From Camellia lanceoleosa (lineage: Eukaryota > Streptophyta > Magnoliopsida > Ericales > Theaceae): a stretch of DNA of 64,000 bases. A program made the translations under genes and the position numbers. This document shows positions 25,134-37,988 of the stretch, in pieces (position 1 is the first letter of the stretch; each line of letters starts with the position of its first letter). The notes beneath the pieces were generated by a model. The model worked only from the letters and a program-made list of their open reading frames with translations. It ran no database searches and was not told the DNA's origin. The DNA is taken from NCBI GenBank assembly GCA_025200525.1, contig CM045760.1, forward strand, positions 47,201,932 to 47,265,931, written 5' to 3'.

Positions 25134-28100
25134 GTACTATAATGTGCATAACGATGCAGGTGTAACGGTGCATAACAATGCAAGTGGAACGTGCGTGACA
25201 ACGCATATTTGAAACAAAATGCCGAATAAGGGAATACAAGCCTTAACGAGACCAGATAAAAACGCGACCTCCGATTTACCTTTCGGAGGGGTTTGCAACA
25301 CATTCAGCTTAAGAACGGGCACACCCTGTTCATATTAGAGAGAGATAACATCTGTTGCTGCTTTAATCGCCATTCTGACGTGAAGCAGGCTTAAGCTTGG
25401 GGTCGAGATACACTCATACTTCGGAGTAGTGACAAGGCCTGAGGAGGTACATCCGGAGTACAATCACGGAATTTGCTGAAGGTGAAATACACTCAGGTGC
25501 TTCAATTTTCCTCTTTTCTTTTGCTTTGTAGTCTGGAACCCATATAGCTTCAGATAGGTCCTGATTTCACTGTTCACACTTATCGGGGGTGGACCCTGCA
25601 GTTTTTGAAAGAACAAATTCCTTTTTTGCACAAATGTGGAGAATGGCACAAAGACTGAAAGCACACAACAAATCATTTTTGAAATTGAGAAAATGAGTCC
25701 TCGGCGTATTGAGCCTACAACCCAACACAAAGAAAGACGACCCAACAACGAAAAATAAAGGTAAACAACCTAAACACATCTATTGACACTTGAAACGACT
25801 CAAAACAAGAATCAAGACAAACAAAACACAACGAAAAACTCAAATGCGCACAGGGAGCCTGTTTCACCGGGTATGCTTTCCCACCCTTTTCTCATTTGTG
25901 ATTCTCACATCACTCGGCCCTCAAGCTCGGTTTTTTCTCACAAAACCCTTTTCTCACTTTTTCTCTCATCGCACATCTCTCTATTCTTCAATCTCTCATT
26001 TTCAATCCCTTCCCTGGGTGGTTGATAGATAAACAGAAAGTTGTGGGCTCTTGCCCCTAGCATTTTGCTAGATTCTTTTTCTTGTTCACAACAGTGAGTT
26101 TCTCCCACAGAGGGGTTGTGCTACAACTGGGTGTGTAGCAAATCTGTGGCTGACATCGGTTGATGATGCTTTGCTGGGGAGTTTGGACGCGGTTAGATCT
26201 GTCCAGATGAGGAAGTGGAACATCTTGATCCATTCCAATTCGTGCTTCGCACTTGGCTTGATACCTCGTTGCTTGGAGGATGTTGAGAGCTTTCGACATT
26301 TGCTGTTACCTTCAGTTGTGCTCTCTAGCAGGTAGAGTGCCCTTCTCGGCATATGGTGCCCTTTCTGGCAAGTGCATTGACAACAGGGAAAAGACAGGAA
26401 GCCTGACTCAACTGTGCCCCTAGTTTATCATTTTGACCATTTTTTGTTTTTACTTTCTACTAAAACAGTTTTGACCAACATGAGAGTTAGATTAACACGC
26501 TTGTTCGATTTTTGATTTGAAATCATGCAAGTCAGGCTATGAGCACTGAAAATTTTCATTTTTTGGGTCCAAGAGAATGGTCCAGTTTTTGGAAAAGATG
26601 GAATAATTTTTGAGAGAATTAGTCAACCTCAGTAAAAATTCTCAAAAACTATTTTTTGCAAACGGCCAATGCTCAGCAAGCACAGAACCTACTCTTGAGA
26701 TGCGCAACCTCGGATCCATAAGCAATGGAAAATTGCCCCTTGTCTGAAGGACACTGCATGGCAACGGAAAGTTGCCCCTTGTTTGAAGTGACACCGCGAC
26801 GTTTTGAATGGCAACGGAAAGTTGCCCCTTGTTTGGATAGCATCGCAGTGTACTTGTAGTCAGTCCTCAGAGCGACGAACACAACTAGACTCTTGGATAC
26901 AGAGGAGGCAAAGATGATCAAAACCATTGCATGGACACAATCGAATTTGAAGTGTTTGTGGCTGGACTTCAAAGTGAAGTTGCCTACGTATCCCAAACAT
27001 GGGAATCAAGCCTTATGTAGTTCGGGGTTAAGGTACACTCGGGTATTTAACCTCTCCTTTTTATGCTCTAACTTTTGCCAAGGTGCTGCTGTGTTTTCGA
27101 CCTTTGCGAGCTTTTTTTCTTTTCTTTTCAATTCTTTTTCATTTTTTTCACTTTTTTTTTTTCTTTTAGGCTCTAACTTCCAAGGCGCCCGATGGTTTTC
27201 GACCTTCTGAGCTTTTTTTTTCTTTTTTTTTCTTCTTATTTTGTATATATTTTTTCTTTTGTATGTATTTTTTGCTTGCTCTAACTTTTGCCTGGGTAGC
27301 CCTTCCGGGTTTTCAGCCCAGCGAGCCTCTCATTGGGTAAAAGTGTTATAAGTCCATGCCTAATGGTTTTTGAGATTGAAGCCCTCTATATCCGTGAGAG
27401 AGTGGTCATGATTCGCAAGAGAACTCATCTTCGGCTCTTTGGGCACATCTGACATCTTTGCTCCCTAGTTTGAAGGGGGGCTTCTGATCTAGCTTTACAA
27501 GCTTCTCTTGAAAACACTTGAACTTCTTGATCTGACTCTTTTGCCCCTAGTTCGAGGGTTGCTTTGAATTTGGTCTCACAGGCCTTACATCGTGGTCGAC
27601 CGTTGAACATTCTGAATGCCAGTTCAAGGTTCGAAAATGAGGGGTCGAGTCTCGAGGCTGAGAGCGATCCTAGGCTGCACAATCTCAAGAGCGATTCCAC
27701 ACACGTCTTCGCAGGACCGCGCAAAACATTTTTTGAAAGTTTTTAAGAAAGCGACAAATCGTCATACTAAGACAAGTAGGACCAATCTGGATCAAAGCTA
27801 GGGTCCTTCTCAGTACTCACACTAACAAGCATGATTTCATTCATTAAGGGCTTAGCACGCCTCTCTTCCTCTCAATTTGATCAAAGTTTTGCAAATCCCG
27901 AGGAATTCCTCCCTCTTTGTTTTCACCGTAGTGTTCAAAAAGGTTTTGAAAAACTTAGGTCATTACAATGACTTCAAGGCACAGAAAAGACAGAGTTCTT
28001 AGTCAAATACTGCCATCTCATTTAGAATTTCTGGCACAACTGGCACACGGCAGAAGCAAACACAAGAGTGTGAAAATCACTTCATTGCTCCATTCAAATC

Positions 28101-28474
28101 AGAGGGCACAACCGGTTCCTCGCGTAAACAGACTCAAAAGAAAGTGGAAAGACAAACACAAAACAAAATGGCGAGATTCGAGGTAATATCCCCGGAATCA
28201 CCCAACTCCAATACAACAGGACTGACTCGAAACCACCACAAGACAGACCCAAAACAAAAAGACTGACTCAAAACAAAGAGACAGACTCGAAATAACACAA
28301 CAAGACTGGCCCAATACCTGAGTCAGAATGTACAAAAACCAGCATTCACAAATGCTCAGAACGGTGTGTGCCATACGCCACATCTGGAGTAAACTGAGCG
28401 CCGCTCGCAGGTGGTCCATCCCCTGATCACATACTCGTACTGTCCCCCCAAGTTCACCGATCTGATGATAGACT

Positions 28475-29925
28475 TTACTGAGCTGGTGCAACGATGACCT
28501 TGTTGTCAATCAAATTTTGTATCTCATGGCGGAGACGGACGCAACTGTCAGTGTCATGACCGGTTTGTTGATGGAAGGCACAGTACTTAGTCGGGTCATG
28601 ATTTGCAGGGAGAGGATCAGGTAGGGGCCGTTGTTCTAACGGTTTCAGATGTCCTTTCCTGAGTAGGACCCCTAGAGCTTTAGACAAAGGCATGTAGAGT
28701 GGGGTGAAAACCCTCTTACCTCGGGGCAGATAGTCTGAAGTTCGGGGGTTTGAAGTGGATGCACCAACAAAGGGGGTGGCTGCTCGGTGTGGTGGTGGCA
28801 ACCATGCCCATATCTCGAAAGTCTTGCACAAGATCACCATTGGCGATTGCATTCGAATGCGTAAACGCCCTCTGGCCGCTTCCTTCCCGGTCAATGAGGC
28901 CCTGTTTCATAGCATCCTCGATTTGTACCCCAATCTCGTGCAAGTCCGCGAAGGTGGGAAGGGGTAGGACGATCAGCTTTTGCATGAGTTTTGGCTGGAG
29001 GTTGCGCACAACCATCCGGATTTGATCCTTATCAACAGGCCTGACGGTCATTGTCGAAGCCTTAGCCCTCCAGCGGGCCACAAAGTCGGAGAAGCTCTCA
29101 TTTGGCTCTTGCCTGGTTGTCTCAAGATCACGGGTGGTGACCTCGATCTGAGTATTATAGGAGTATTGAGCAGCGAAGGCCTCAGCCATCTCCTCCCAGT
29201 TCCTTTTGACGGGATCCTCCAATTTTGCGTACCAGATAGCCGCTATACTTGACAAGGTCCGGCCGAATAATGACAGCTTCTGGGCTATGGTCAAACCCAT
29301 TGGCCTCAGGATATCAGAAAATAGGTGGAGGTGCACCATTGGGTCTCCAGAGCCATCGAATCGATCGATATGTGGCATCTTGAATCTGTCGGGCAGTGTC
29401 ACAGCTGCATCGGTGTATCCATCTTCGATGTCAGGGATGGCCTTGACTCCCTGGGATCTCTTGAACATTTTTTCCAACTTACTCAGCTTTAGTCTTTGTC
29501 AGGTCTACCGAACTCAAAGGAGAGTCCCAGACATTGATAGGCGTGGCTACCTTGGATAGTTGCGGTAGAATCGGGGGCGGAGCCGGCCCCGTTGGAAGGT
29601 CTGTATCCTCTTGGACATTTTGGACATTTACGCCTCCCAGTGCCGGAGCTCCCGGCCGGGAGGAACTTGTTAGAAGCAGACGCCTTGCTTTTGTTGTAGT
29701 TCGGTGATGAGCTCACCGCCGAGCCATGATTGCAATCTTTGTTTGGAGAATTCCGCTTATGACGCCGTCTTGCTGCATGAGTTTCATAGTTTCCTGCATC
29801 TGACGCATCATTGCCTCCACCCCTGACGTATTCTGTTGATCCATCTGACTGACTGGTATATCTATCCCTGTGGTGAAAACTGAGACCTCGGCCTGACAAT
29901 TCACTGGTGGGGGGATAAGGACCAC
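28475..29925 (-). pseudogene. gag of e1
   Basis: Gag forms the particle that packages retrotransposon RNA. The capsid part (28716-29477) has MPHIDRFDGSGDPMVHL, AIWYAKLEDPVKRNW and the FSDFVARWRAK segment typical of plant retrotransposon gag. The C-terminal part (28475-28894) shows YCAFHQQTGHDTDSC, a CxxH...GHxxxxC zinc-type motif. The N-terminal part (29713-29925) carries a Gln/Met-rich stretch. At least two frameshifts separate these pieces. The protein is close to the host-element gag at 34825-36773 and keeps two tryptophan codons that are stops there. No pol follows. Confidence 0.85.
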
Positions 29926-30744
29926 TGATCTAGTAACTGCTGAACCGGTGATCCGTGCCTGACTGGCCCTTTTTACTCTGCCTTTGGCAAACTGAATCTC
30001 TGACCCGACAAAGTCTATCAGTACAAATCCAATGTACCCGGGAGATAGTGGAGCCTCCTGAAGCTAAGGTTCCAAGACTACCTAGCAAAAGGGAAAACAG
30101 ACAGCATCTCAGCTCAACTTCACCAAAACAGATACGAGTGGAGCTGAACGACTGTATTCTATTACTGATCACTGTTCCCTGAAATCACTGCCCCAAATCT
30201 GAATCTGATACCCGCAGATATGACTGATTCTCAAAATACTGATACTAGTGCCCGCAGGCCGGATACCCAGACTCGCAAACTAGTATATGCATTCCCTGTA
30301 GAGATACACTCTAAAAGCACATAGCGAGTAAATGAGAGCCAATACACCCCTATGTTGGGGTAGGGTTTCCCTGTCCTATTTTGTCAGGAGCTAGGGTTTC
30401 ACTACGCACGCAGCGGTTTCAAACAACCTATAAACGGGTAAGCAACCTGTCCTAGTTTGGAATGGTCACTATGGATCCGAATATGCACTAGGTCGAATGG
30501 TCAAAAAGGGTGCCCCCAGAAACCGGGTTTGTGTTCCCATATCGGGCAGAGCCCGTAACCGTCACCTTATGGACATGCCTTGACAAGACAAGCCTCCAAA
30601 GAAACCGCCAGAATAGCAGATGGCCAACACGGTGTCCTAGGCGCACCAATGCACATGCAATGCAAAGAAACACATAAGTGTAGTCAAAACAGATATCACG
30701 AGTTCGAGTCAAGCTCTCTAAAGTCCCAAAGAAGTCGCCAGAAT
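29926..30744 (-). other. 5' leader and PBS-like site of e1
   Basis: In element orientation the LTR ends at 30745, followed by ATTC and TGGCGACTTCTTTGGGAC (a PBS-like site, 30721-30740). The leader then matches the host leader in parts: the CTAGGACAGG/GTTGCTTACCC and ATGTGTTTCTTTGCATTG blocks. No gene is recognised. Confidence 0.6.
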
Positions 30745-33700
30745 CGTAGACGCGCTGTGGGCTTCACTCTGATTCGGACTCGATTTGTGTCACGGTTCTA
30801 AATCAACCAAAGAGTCCAAATCCGCAAATCGTTTGAGAAAAGATTTTTGAAAAGTAGTGCCAAACATGGATCGCTTTGCGGACATGAGTCGCCACCTAAA
30901 TATTTTATTTTTGGGAAATTTAGAAACCGACTCGGTGTCAAGGCCACATGTCCGCTATCACCAAAGTGGTCTTGGCTCGAGCTTGGGTACGATCGGGAAG
31001 GTCGACTATGAGCACCTTTCGCCCGGTCCGAAGACCGGCCTCTACTAACCGTGATATCCGTTTTTGAAAACTTTATGCGTTCTTATTCCGGTTTTTAACC
31101 TAGAATTACTATGTGATGCGCACAACACAAAAGTATAGACTAGATCGCCTAATTTGGAAATAAACATTGCATATCCGTTTTGTCTCGAAAAACGTGTTAG
31201 ATTTTGCTACTCGCAAGTAGGCTAAAATACGGATCTCAATGAGTTGTTCCAACTCAAGCAACCCAACCTCCACCCACAGGCATTCAAACAGTTTATAACA
31301 CATAAGCATTTAGCCGCATAGTAAGCATACTGTCATGACAACATTCACACGCATGCGATATGCTAAATCATAAAACTTACATTGTACTCCGTGCCAAAAC
31401 AAGAAACCAGTTAGCAAAACATGCATGACCTAGTTCATGTTAAATGGCTAATGCATCACATACAGGGGTGCAATCTAAACAGGCTCGGCTAACCCTAAAC
31501 ATGGCACATGAGATGCAACAACTATCACGTATTCAATTTGGAATTGAAAGTACGATGCAGTTTGCATGATGTGCCGAGCCCGATGCATGTAAACAAATGC
31601 ATGAATGCACACATGCATTGCATAAGGTATGCTAATTTAAAATGCCCTAATCTACCATCATAAGCAGGTAAATAAAAGGGTTAGAAAGAAGTGGGGATTG
31701 GAAGACATGCACCCACTCACACACACTTATTACAATTTTTGCCCTCACTCGGAGAGACCGAATAATAATACAGAACCAAATAAATGAATGAATAAATAAA
31801 TTATTACAAATTTCTAAGTACTGAAATTAAAGCATCTAAGTGAAATGAAATGGGGCCTCGGCCCTGCCTTGGGATGCGCGAATGATGCATGCCCGATGCC
31901 CGCCTTGCCCGAAAAGCCCACACCTTGGCACTACTGTCTCTGTTTTTACTGCTCTGCCTCTCCAAAAAATTCTCAAAACTTCAGAATACCTTCCAAGAGG
32001 CCTGAAATGATCCACCGGCTGGGCAGTGTAGTCATCGGCTTCTTCCAGTGGCCACCGGCTGCACTTGATAATTATCGGCACAAAAAATGTGTCGGTCGAC
32101 ACTAAAGAGTGCCGGTCGGCACTAAATTCCTTCAAGTAGAGACAGCTTTTGACAAAGAATGCAGACAGAAGAAGGCATGATATGGAATCTTGGGACAAAT
32201 GTTTGCACCAACCATACTCCTTATCATATTTGTGACTCAAAGGAGTATAGCCTTTGGTTCTCGGACCACCAATCGCGCATTTCGATGCGTGATGGCCCAA
32301 GAGCCAAGTTGTGCACTTTCAATGGGATGAAATGCAATGCATACAATCAAATCAAGGGGCATCTACCTCCATCATGACTTGGTCAAGAGGTAGAGCATGC
32401 ATGCTAATTGCAACCTAAGCATGCAATCTAAACATGTAACATGAACATGCAAACATATAATTCATGCTAGGCACACAACCTAAGCAAATAATCATGCAAG
32501 GCATGGAACCATTATGCTAATGACCATATGCAAGATATAATCTAAACATGCAAGTATGCAAGGCATGCAACATGTTAGGCAACTTAAACAATGAAGATTG
32601 CATGCCAAATGCAACATGATCGAAGCATACAACACATGCGAAGGGCCAAGCATGCAACCAACACAAGATAACATGCTACAACATGAAAATGATGGTCTTA
32701 GACTAGTTTGGACAGCCCCTAAACAAGCCCAAAACAGTGGCTAAATGTCATGGAAATGAAGGCCAAAATACATACAAACATGCATGCACATGGTCCAACA
32801 CTTAGGCATATTAAAGCAACTTTTTAAGCACACTTAAAAGGCACAAACATGGATATATATCCAACATGTTAAACACTGAAAACATGCTAGAAAAGGTCCC
32901 AAATCAAACAAACCAAGCAAGTATGGCATACTACACACTCACACACCTAAGGCTAGCAAGCCAAAATGCATGGTGACTATATAAGGCATGCCATGGATGG
33001 CCTAAACAACCAAAAACAGATCTTATATGTGGCAAAACAAGAACATTTTCAGTTTATGACCACCCACAAAAACAAAAGCAAGATAGGCTAACAAAGCATG
33101 CAAACTTACGGTAAATAGAAGAGATTACAAAGCAAGTGCATGATAGAGTTACCAAACATGGTTGAGCCCTTCTTCAATGTTGAAGAAGGGCTCAAAATGA
33201 GCCTACTTACAGTTTATTACATGCTCAAAAACAGATTATACACCAGCCAAATATACTATGCAAGAATCATGGCATACAAGGGGGTAAAGAGATAGGTGCT
33301 ATATTCAATCACCAAACGGCAAGGGGTCCTCAATCAAACATGAAGAGGACCCCAAAATAAGACTATTTGAAATTTGGGTCGGAGCCCAAAAGTGCTTGCA
33401 AGCAAGGCTTAGATATGAAGCAAGAAAAGGCTAGTTTGAGGGAAATAGACACTTACCCTCGAAGACCAATGAACCAGCAGGTTTTGATCCAAGTTTAGGT
33501 GCTCCTAAGCTCTGCAAATGACCTCCAAGTCGCTGGAAATGGAAGTGGTGGTGTTGTGCTATGGGTTGGTGAAGGAATGGTCCAAGAACAAGGTTGTTTG
33601 GAGGTGGATTGAGAGAGATATGGAGAGAGGGGGTGGGATCTATATGTATATATCAGATATACACATATATCTGCTGGTTTTTTATTTCAAACCTCTAACC

Positions 33701-34819
33701 CTTGAGCAATGGAGAGGGGGCATGCTTATATAGGCAAGTATAAGCCAAGACTTAGAGGCTAAGCAAATGGAAAGGGTCAAAGGGGCCAAGGGGGGGTGCA
33801 AGGCTTCTAGGAGAAGCTAATACAGCTGGCCAAGCTTCTCCAAGAAGCTTGGCCAAAGGGTTCAAGCTTCTAGAAGCTTTAAGGGGTCAAAAGGCTCAAA
33901 AGGTTGCAAAAGGGGTAAGTGATAGCTACGGGTCTCAGATGGCCGAGAGCCCTTCAACAAAGTTGGAGAGGGGCTCAAAATAAGAAACTTTGTAGTTTAC
34001 GACCAAGCCCAAAAAAAGCCCACAAGTACGCCTAAAATACCGTGCAAAACAGGCCTAAAAAGAGGTAAAGAGACAAGTGATAGATGGAGATGTCAAACAG
34101 TAAAAGGTCCTTAATCAAACATGAAAAGGACCTCAAAATATGACTATCTCAAGTTCGGGTCGGGGCCCAAAAATGCAAGATGAGGGTTCGGGAGCCGAAA
34201 CACGCAGTTCGGGGCCCCGGAAGTGGGTCATAGGGCACCGCAAAGGGCATACGGCCACGAAGTGGGTATCAAAGGCCCCAGGTTCCTTGTAATGATAAAA
34301 CAGAGGTTCCCCGAAAATGAACAAAACCGATGCGAATGAATGCTCGGGGCCTAAACCGCTGGTTCAAGGTCCCGAAAATGGGCCGCAGTAATCGAAAGTG
34401 GCGACGCCACGAAGGTATCAAAGGCCCCAGTGTCCCTCGGAATGATAAAAAAGAGGCACTTGCCAAAAACCGGAGAAATCAGAGATGGTTGGGCGGTCCC
34501 GAACCGAGGCACACGGCCTGACGGCTCCGAAAACCGGGAACCGGGCTCCGAAATGGAAAAAATGGCCTGCGACCATAAAACGTAGCCTACGGCCACTGAG
34601 AGATGGTCTACGAGACCTCTCCCTCCCTTTGGGAAAAGAAAACATAGAAAACAGAGCCTGGTTCGCAAACCGAGGCAAAGCACAAAGGGTCTGGAAGTCC
34701 GGAGGCAAGGCTCGTAACCGGGACTCCGCAACCTCAGAACGAGCACAATATGCAACATCACCAAGCGCTCAATCGGTGACGTCTGAGTCTTAAGGTCGGT
34801 CAAAAATGGGGTGTCTACA
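30745..34819 (-). repeat. 5' LTR of e1 (4075 bp)
   Basis: In element orientation it begins at 34819 and ends at 30745 with TACG in place of TACA. It is nearly identical to 19594-23671. Differences cluster near 30760-31020, 32020-32165 and 34145-34440, mostly as one- to few-base deletions. Confidence 0.92.
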
Positions 34820-34824
34820 CCAGC

Positions 34825-36773
34825 AAGCTGAGTTAATCGCCAAGCTGCAGCAACAACAGCCGCAACAAGCAGTAGCTTCTGCTTCGCATCCACCCCCAGC
34901 CAGGGTTCCAATACCCGGGGATACAACTAATGTCCAGGAGAATGCGGACATTCCGGCAGAGCCAGTTCCACCCCAGACTTCTAAAGCACCGGTTTACCCA
35001 ACGGAGGCACCGTTTGAGTTTGAGGTCGATCCTACCGCTCTGAAAGTGAGCAAGCTTGAGAAGCTTTTTAAACAAGCTCAATGTGTCAATTCAATCCCGG
35101 ATATAAAGGATGGCTATATAGATTCGGCGGTGACATTGCCGGATACGTTTAAAATGCCACATATAGACCGCTTTGATGGCTCGAGTGATCCCATGGTTCA
35201 CTTGAGGCTATTCTCAGACATTCTGCGGCCGATGGGCCTGTCTAAACTGCCAAAGTTATCCCTCTTCAGCCGGACCCTGTCAGGTATCGCGGCCATCTGG
35301 TACGCTAAACTTGAGGATTCTGTAAAGAGGAATTGAGAGGAAATGGCTAACGCCTTCGTACTGCAGTACTCCTATAACACCCAGATCGAGGTCACAACTC
35401 GTGATCTCGAAGCAACCCACCAAGAGCAGAAGGAGGGATTCTCCGATTTTGTAACCCGATAGAGGGCCAAGGCCTCCATGATGACCACCCGGCCAGCTGA
35501 AAAGGATCAGATCAGAATGGTGGTCCGTAACCTGCAACCGAGGCTGCTACAAAAGATGATAGTCTTACTTCTGTCAACATTTGCTAACCTCCATGATATA
35601 GGGATCCAAATAAAGGATGCAATGAAGCAGGGTCTGATAGACCATGAGAAAGAACAGCCCAATAGAGCTTTTACATGCAGTTCCAATGTAGCTACGAGTA
35701 GTAGTGTAGCTGCAAGGACCTCTGATGTTGGTATGGTCAACACCACACCGAAAACGGCCACCCCCTTTGCCGGTACATCCGACATGACCCCACAAACCGT
35801 AAAACACCAACCCCGAGGCCAAAGGGTTTTCACCCCACTCTATATGTCTCTATCTGTGGCCTTGAGGGTCCTGATCAAAAAAGGGCATCTGAAGCCCCTA
35901 AAGCCGCGCCCATTGCCTAATCCCCTCCCTCCTACACACAACCCGGCCAAATACTGCGCCTTCCACCAGCAGCATGGTCATGATACCAACCTATGCTTTA
36001 AATTGCATCATGAGATTCAGGATCTCATTGACAACAAAGTAATAGCATCTCCTCAAAAGCCAAACGTCACTACAAATCCCCTTCCACCACATAACCAAGC
36101 CCCTTCACCCAGGAAAATAAACCTTATCCAAACACTGGTCGTCCCGTACGACCCCAGTATATATATCACCCCCTCCCACCTACCCATGCCGGCGTTGTTC
36201 ATCCCAGAAAGCACAGATCTGTGCATGATGAGCGCATCTATATCCCAACCCGAACCTGTGGTGGTGGTTGTGGTAGAAGATGGCATGCTTGAGGGATCTA
36301 TGAGCTTAACTGAAGAGGAATACAACCCCTGCTGCTATATTGTGCCAGTCGATCAGGCCAAGCCAGAGGTGGAATTGCCAACAGGGATAGAGGTGAATGT
36401 AGTTCGGGAGGATGGATCGAGCCAGGGATTGGATGACTTAGCTGACCTCGATAAGGAAATCAACAATCTGCAATTCTTCGATGAGCAAGATTTAGGGGAT
36501 GTGCACATTAACTGGTTTGACTTGAACGGATCAGCGGATAATTCGGGGTGGCTTAGTGATGAACCAGATGTGGATGAAGGATCTCAACTAAAGCTGGAAC
36601 AGCTGGAAACAAAAACTGCTACAAGGACCGGAATGACCGAAGACAAGGGGAAGTTGCCGGAGAGCACCGGTACTAAGAATTTTGCTCAAGAATTGAGTAG
36701 CATTTGTACAGCCAATACAGAGCAAGAGGCCACACTGAAGCGGCTCGAACACGAAAGAACTGAGAATAGTTAG
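34825..36773 (+). pseudogene. Host-element gag, main part
   Basis: This is the capsid/nucleocapsid protein of the Tat-like host element. A Gln-rich start (QQQQPQQ) and Pro-rich linker lead into the capsid domain with MPHIDRFDGSSDPMVHL, AIWYAKLEDSVKRN and QIRMVVRNLQPRLL. The zinc-type motif YCAFHQQHGHDTNLC lies near 35955-36000. A long acidic C-terminal tail follows to the TAG at 36771. Two in-frame stops, TGA at 35335 and TAG at 35461, fall where e1 gag has tryptophan (TGG). Both are G-to-A changes, as expected from decay of methylated cytosine. The frame starts in phase with 19509-19593. Confidence 0.88.
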
Positions 36774-37970
36774 GAAGCTGGAAAAGCCAAGGACCCTACG
36801 TGGGATGACTATGATGTCAGAATATTTACAACGGAACCGGACAGTTGCTTGTCAGTTCCCAAAGGAGTCTGGTGGTAAGATGATGATTTGCATCTTGCCC
36901 ACACGGATGAAGATTGGAGACAGAATCTTCCAGATGATACTTGGTATTCTAAAGACGTAGATCACATGACTCAGAGCGGGCGGTATTTTAAGCCCCCATA
37001 CCTAGACCAACAAGAAGCCTCTGGGAAAGATAAGGAGGCAGAAAGGCAGAAGGAGAAATTGCTAGAAGAAGAAGTTGTACTGAAGTAGCTGAAGAAGATT
37101 CAAGCAGACATATCCATTTGGGGATTGCTCATGGCTTCGCGGGTGCACAGACAAGTCATCCTGTCAACAATGGATAAGGCCAAACTGTCTATCGAAACAA
37201 CCCCCGAGCAGTTAGTGGGACTTGTCTTCCGAGGAGGGGCCTCGCCAACCTTAACCTTCACAGATAAAGAATTGCCGCCTGAGGGCTCTGAGCATAACAA
37301 ACCACTATACATCTCTGTTGAATGTAAAGAGAAGTGGATACTAGTCGTCTTGGTTGATACCGAGTCCGCAATTAATGTGTGTCCATCGTGCACGACCTAT
37401 GCTATTGGCTTGAAGGCAACAGACTTTGTACCAATGGCCCAGGTGATTCGGGCTTATGACAATACAAGCCGGGAAGTGATGGGGACAATCCGGATCAAAA
37501 TGCAGGTTGGCCCGGCACAACAGGATATTGAGTTTCACGTCCTGGATGTTCTAGCCACTTTTAACTAACTCCTCGGATGGCCATGGCTGCACCAAGTGAA
37601 AGATATCTCTTCCACTCTACATCAGATGTTGAAGTACCCTTATGGGAAGGGGGTAGCCATTGTTTTTGGAAACTCATCAATCCATCCTCCGCCCAAGGTC
37701 ACCACGCCAGTACTGGAAATTGTGCATGGCGATAAAGATGTTTCCTTGTCTGGATTTACCTTGGTTAAGGCCGGGGTAGTGCAAGATATCTTGGCTGTTG
37801 ATGAGTGTTTGTATGTCAGTGCTCAATTAGTCTACCTCATGAACAAGCTACAGTATGTACCCGAGATGGGATTGGGAAAGAGCGGCCGGAAGGGTGTTGC
37901 TACATTGGTTGAGGTGCCACATAACCCCCATACCTTTGGTCTAGGTTATACGCCTACCAAAGAGGACTAG
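36774..37970 (+). pseudogene. Host-element aspartic protease and G-patch-like segment
   Basis: The retroviral-type protease (37125-37568) matures the polyprotein. Its active-site stretch reads LVDTESAINVCPS, where Tat elements usually have D-x-G-S-x-L-N-V, so the glycine of the D-S/T-G triad is changed. FHVLDVLATFN is followed by a stop (37566) within what is normally FN-LLGRPWLH. The next frame (37596-37970) continues with LGWPWLHQV just ahead, and has MNKLQYVPEMGLGKSGRKG, a G-patch-like sequence. Earlier stops at about 36876 and 37086 break the link with gag. The segment is dead as a gene but its order is normal for this lineage. Confidence 0.75.
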
Positions 37971-37988
37971 GTAAGAAAGGGAAAGGAA

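Larger units (their letters stand above)
23672..28474 (-). other. Non-coding internal region of e1
   Basis: No protease, RT or integrase is visible on either strand. It holds two tandem arrays (23975-24275 and 24621-25133). Sequence at 26960-27300, reversed, shares blocks with the host region after integrase at 58620-58790, such as CTACGTAAGGCTTGATTCCC and GGATACGTAGGCAACTTC with small changes. A threefold GGCAACGGAAAGTTGCCCC repeat occurs at 26725-26835. Open stretches here are short and unsupported. Confidence 0.7.
19594..34819 (-). mobile_element. Element e1: gag-only LTR retrotransposon (TR-GAG-like), 15.2 kb
   Basis: It has TGTAGACGCG at the left end and GTGTCTACA at the right end, flanked by the TSD CCAGC (19589-19593 and 34820-34824). 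The two LTRs, 19594-23671 and 30745-34819, are nearly identical over most of their length, so the insertion is young. On the minus strand it reads LTR, PBS-like site, leader, gag (28475-29925), then about 4.8 kb with no pol, then a polypurine-like tract (AAAGAGGGGCAAC next to 23672) and LTR. The stretch 26960-27300 matches the region after integrase of the host element, so e1 looks like a pol-deleted member of the same family, likely dependent on proteins from other copies. Confidence 0.9.

Noticed and set aside
24402..25303. Three overlapping long open frames (214-289 codons) on the minus strand with repeated Cys/His/Phe-rich units
   Set aside because: They are produced by the nine-copy 57-bp repeat, which lacks stops in every minus frame. 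No domain is recognised.
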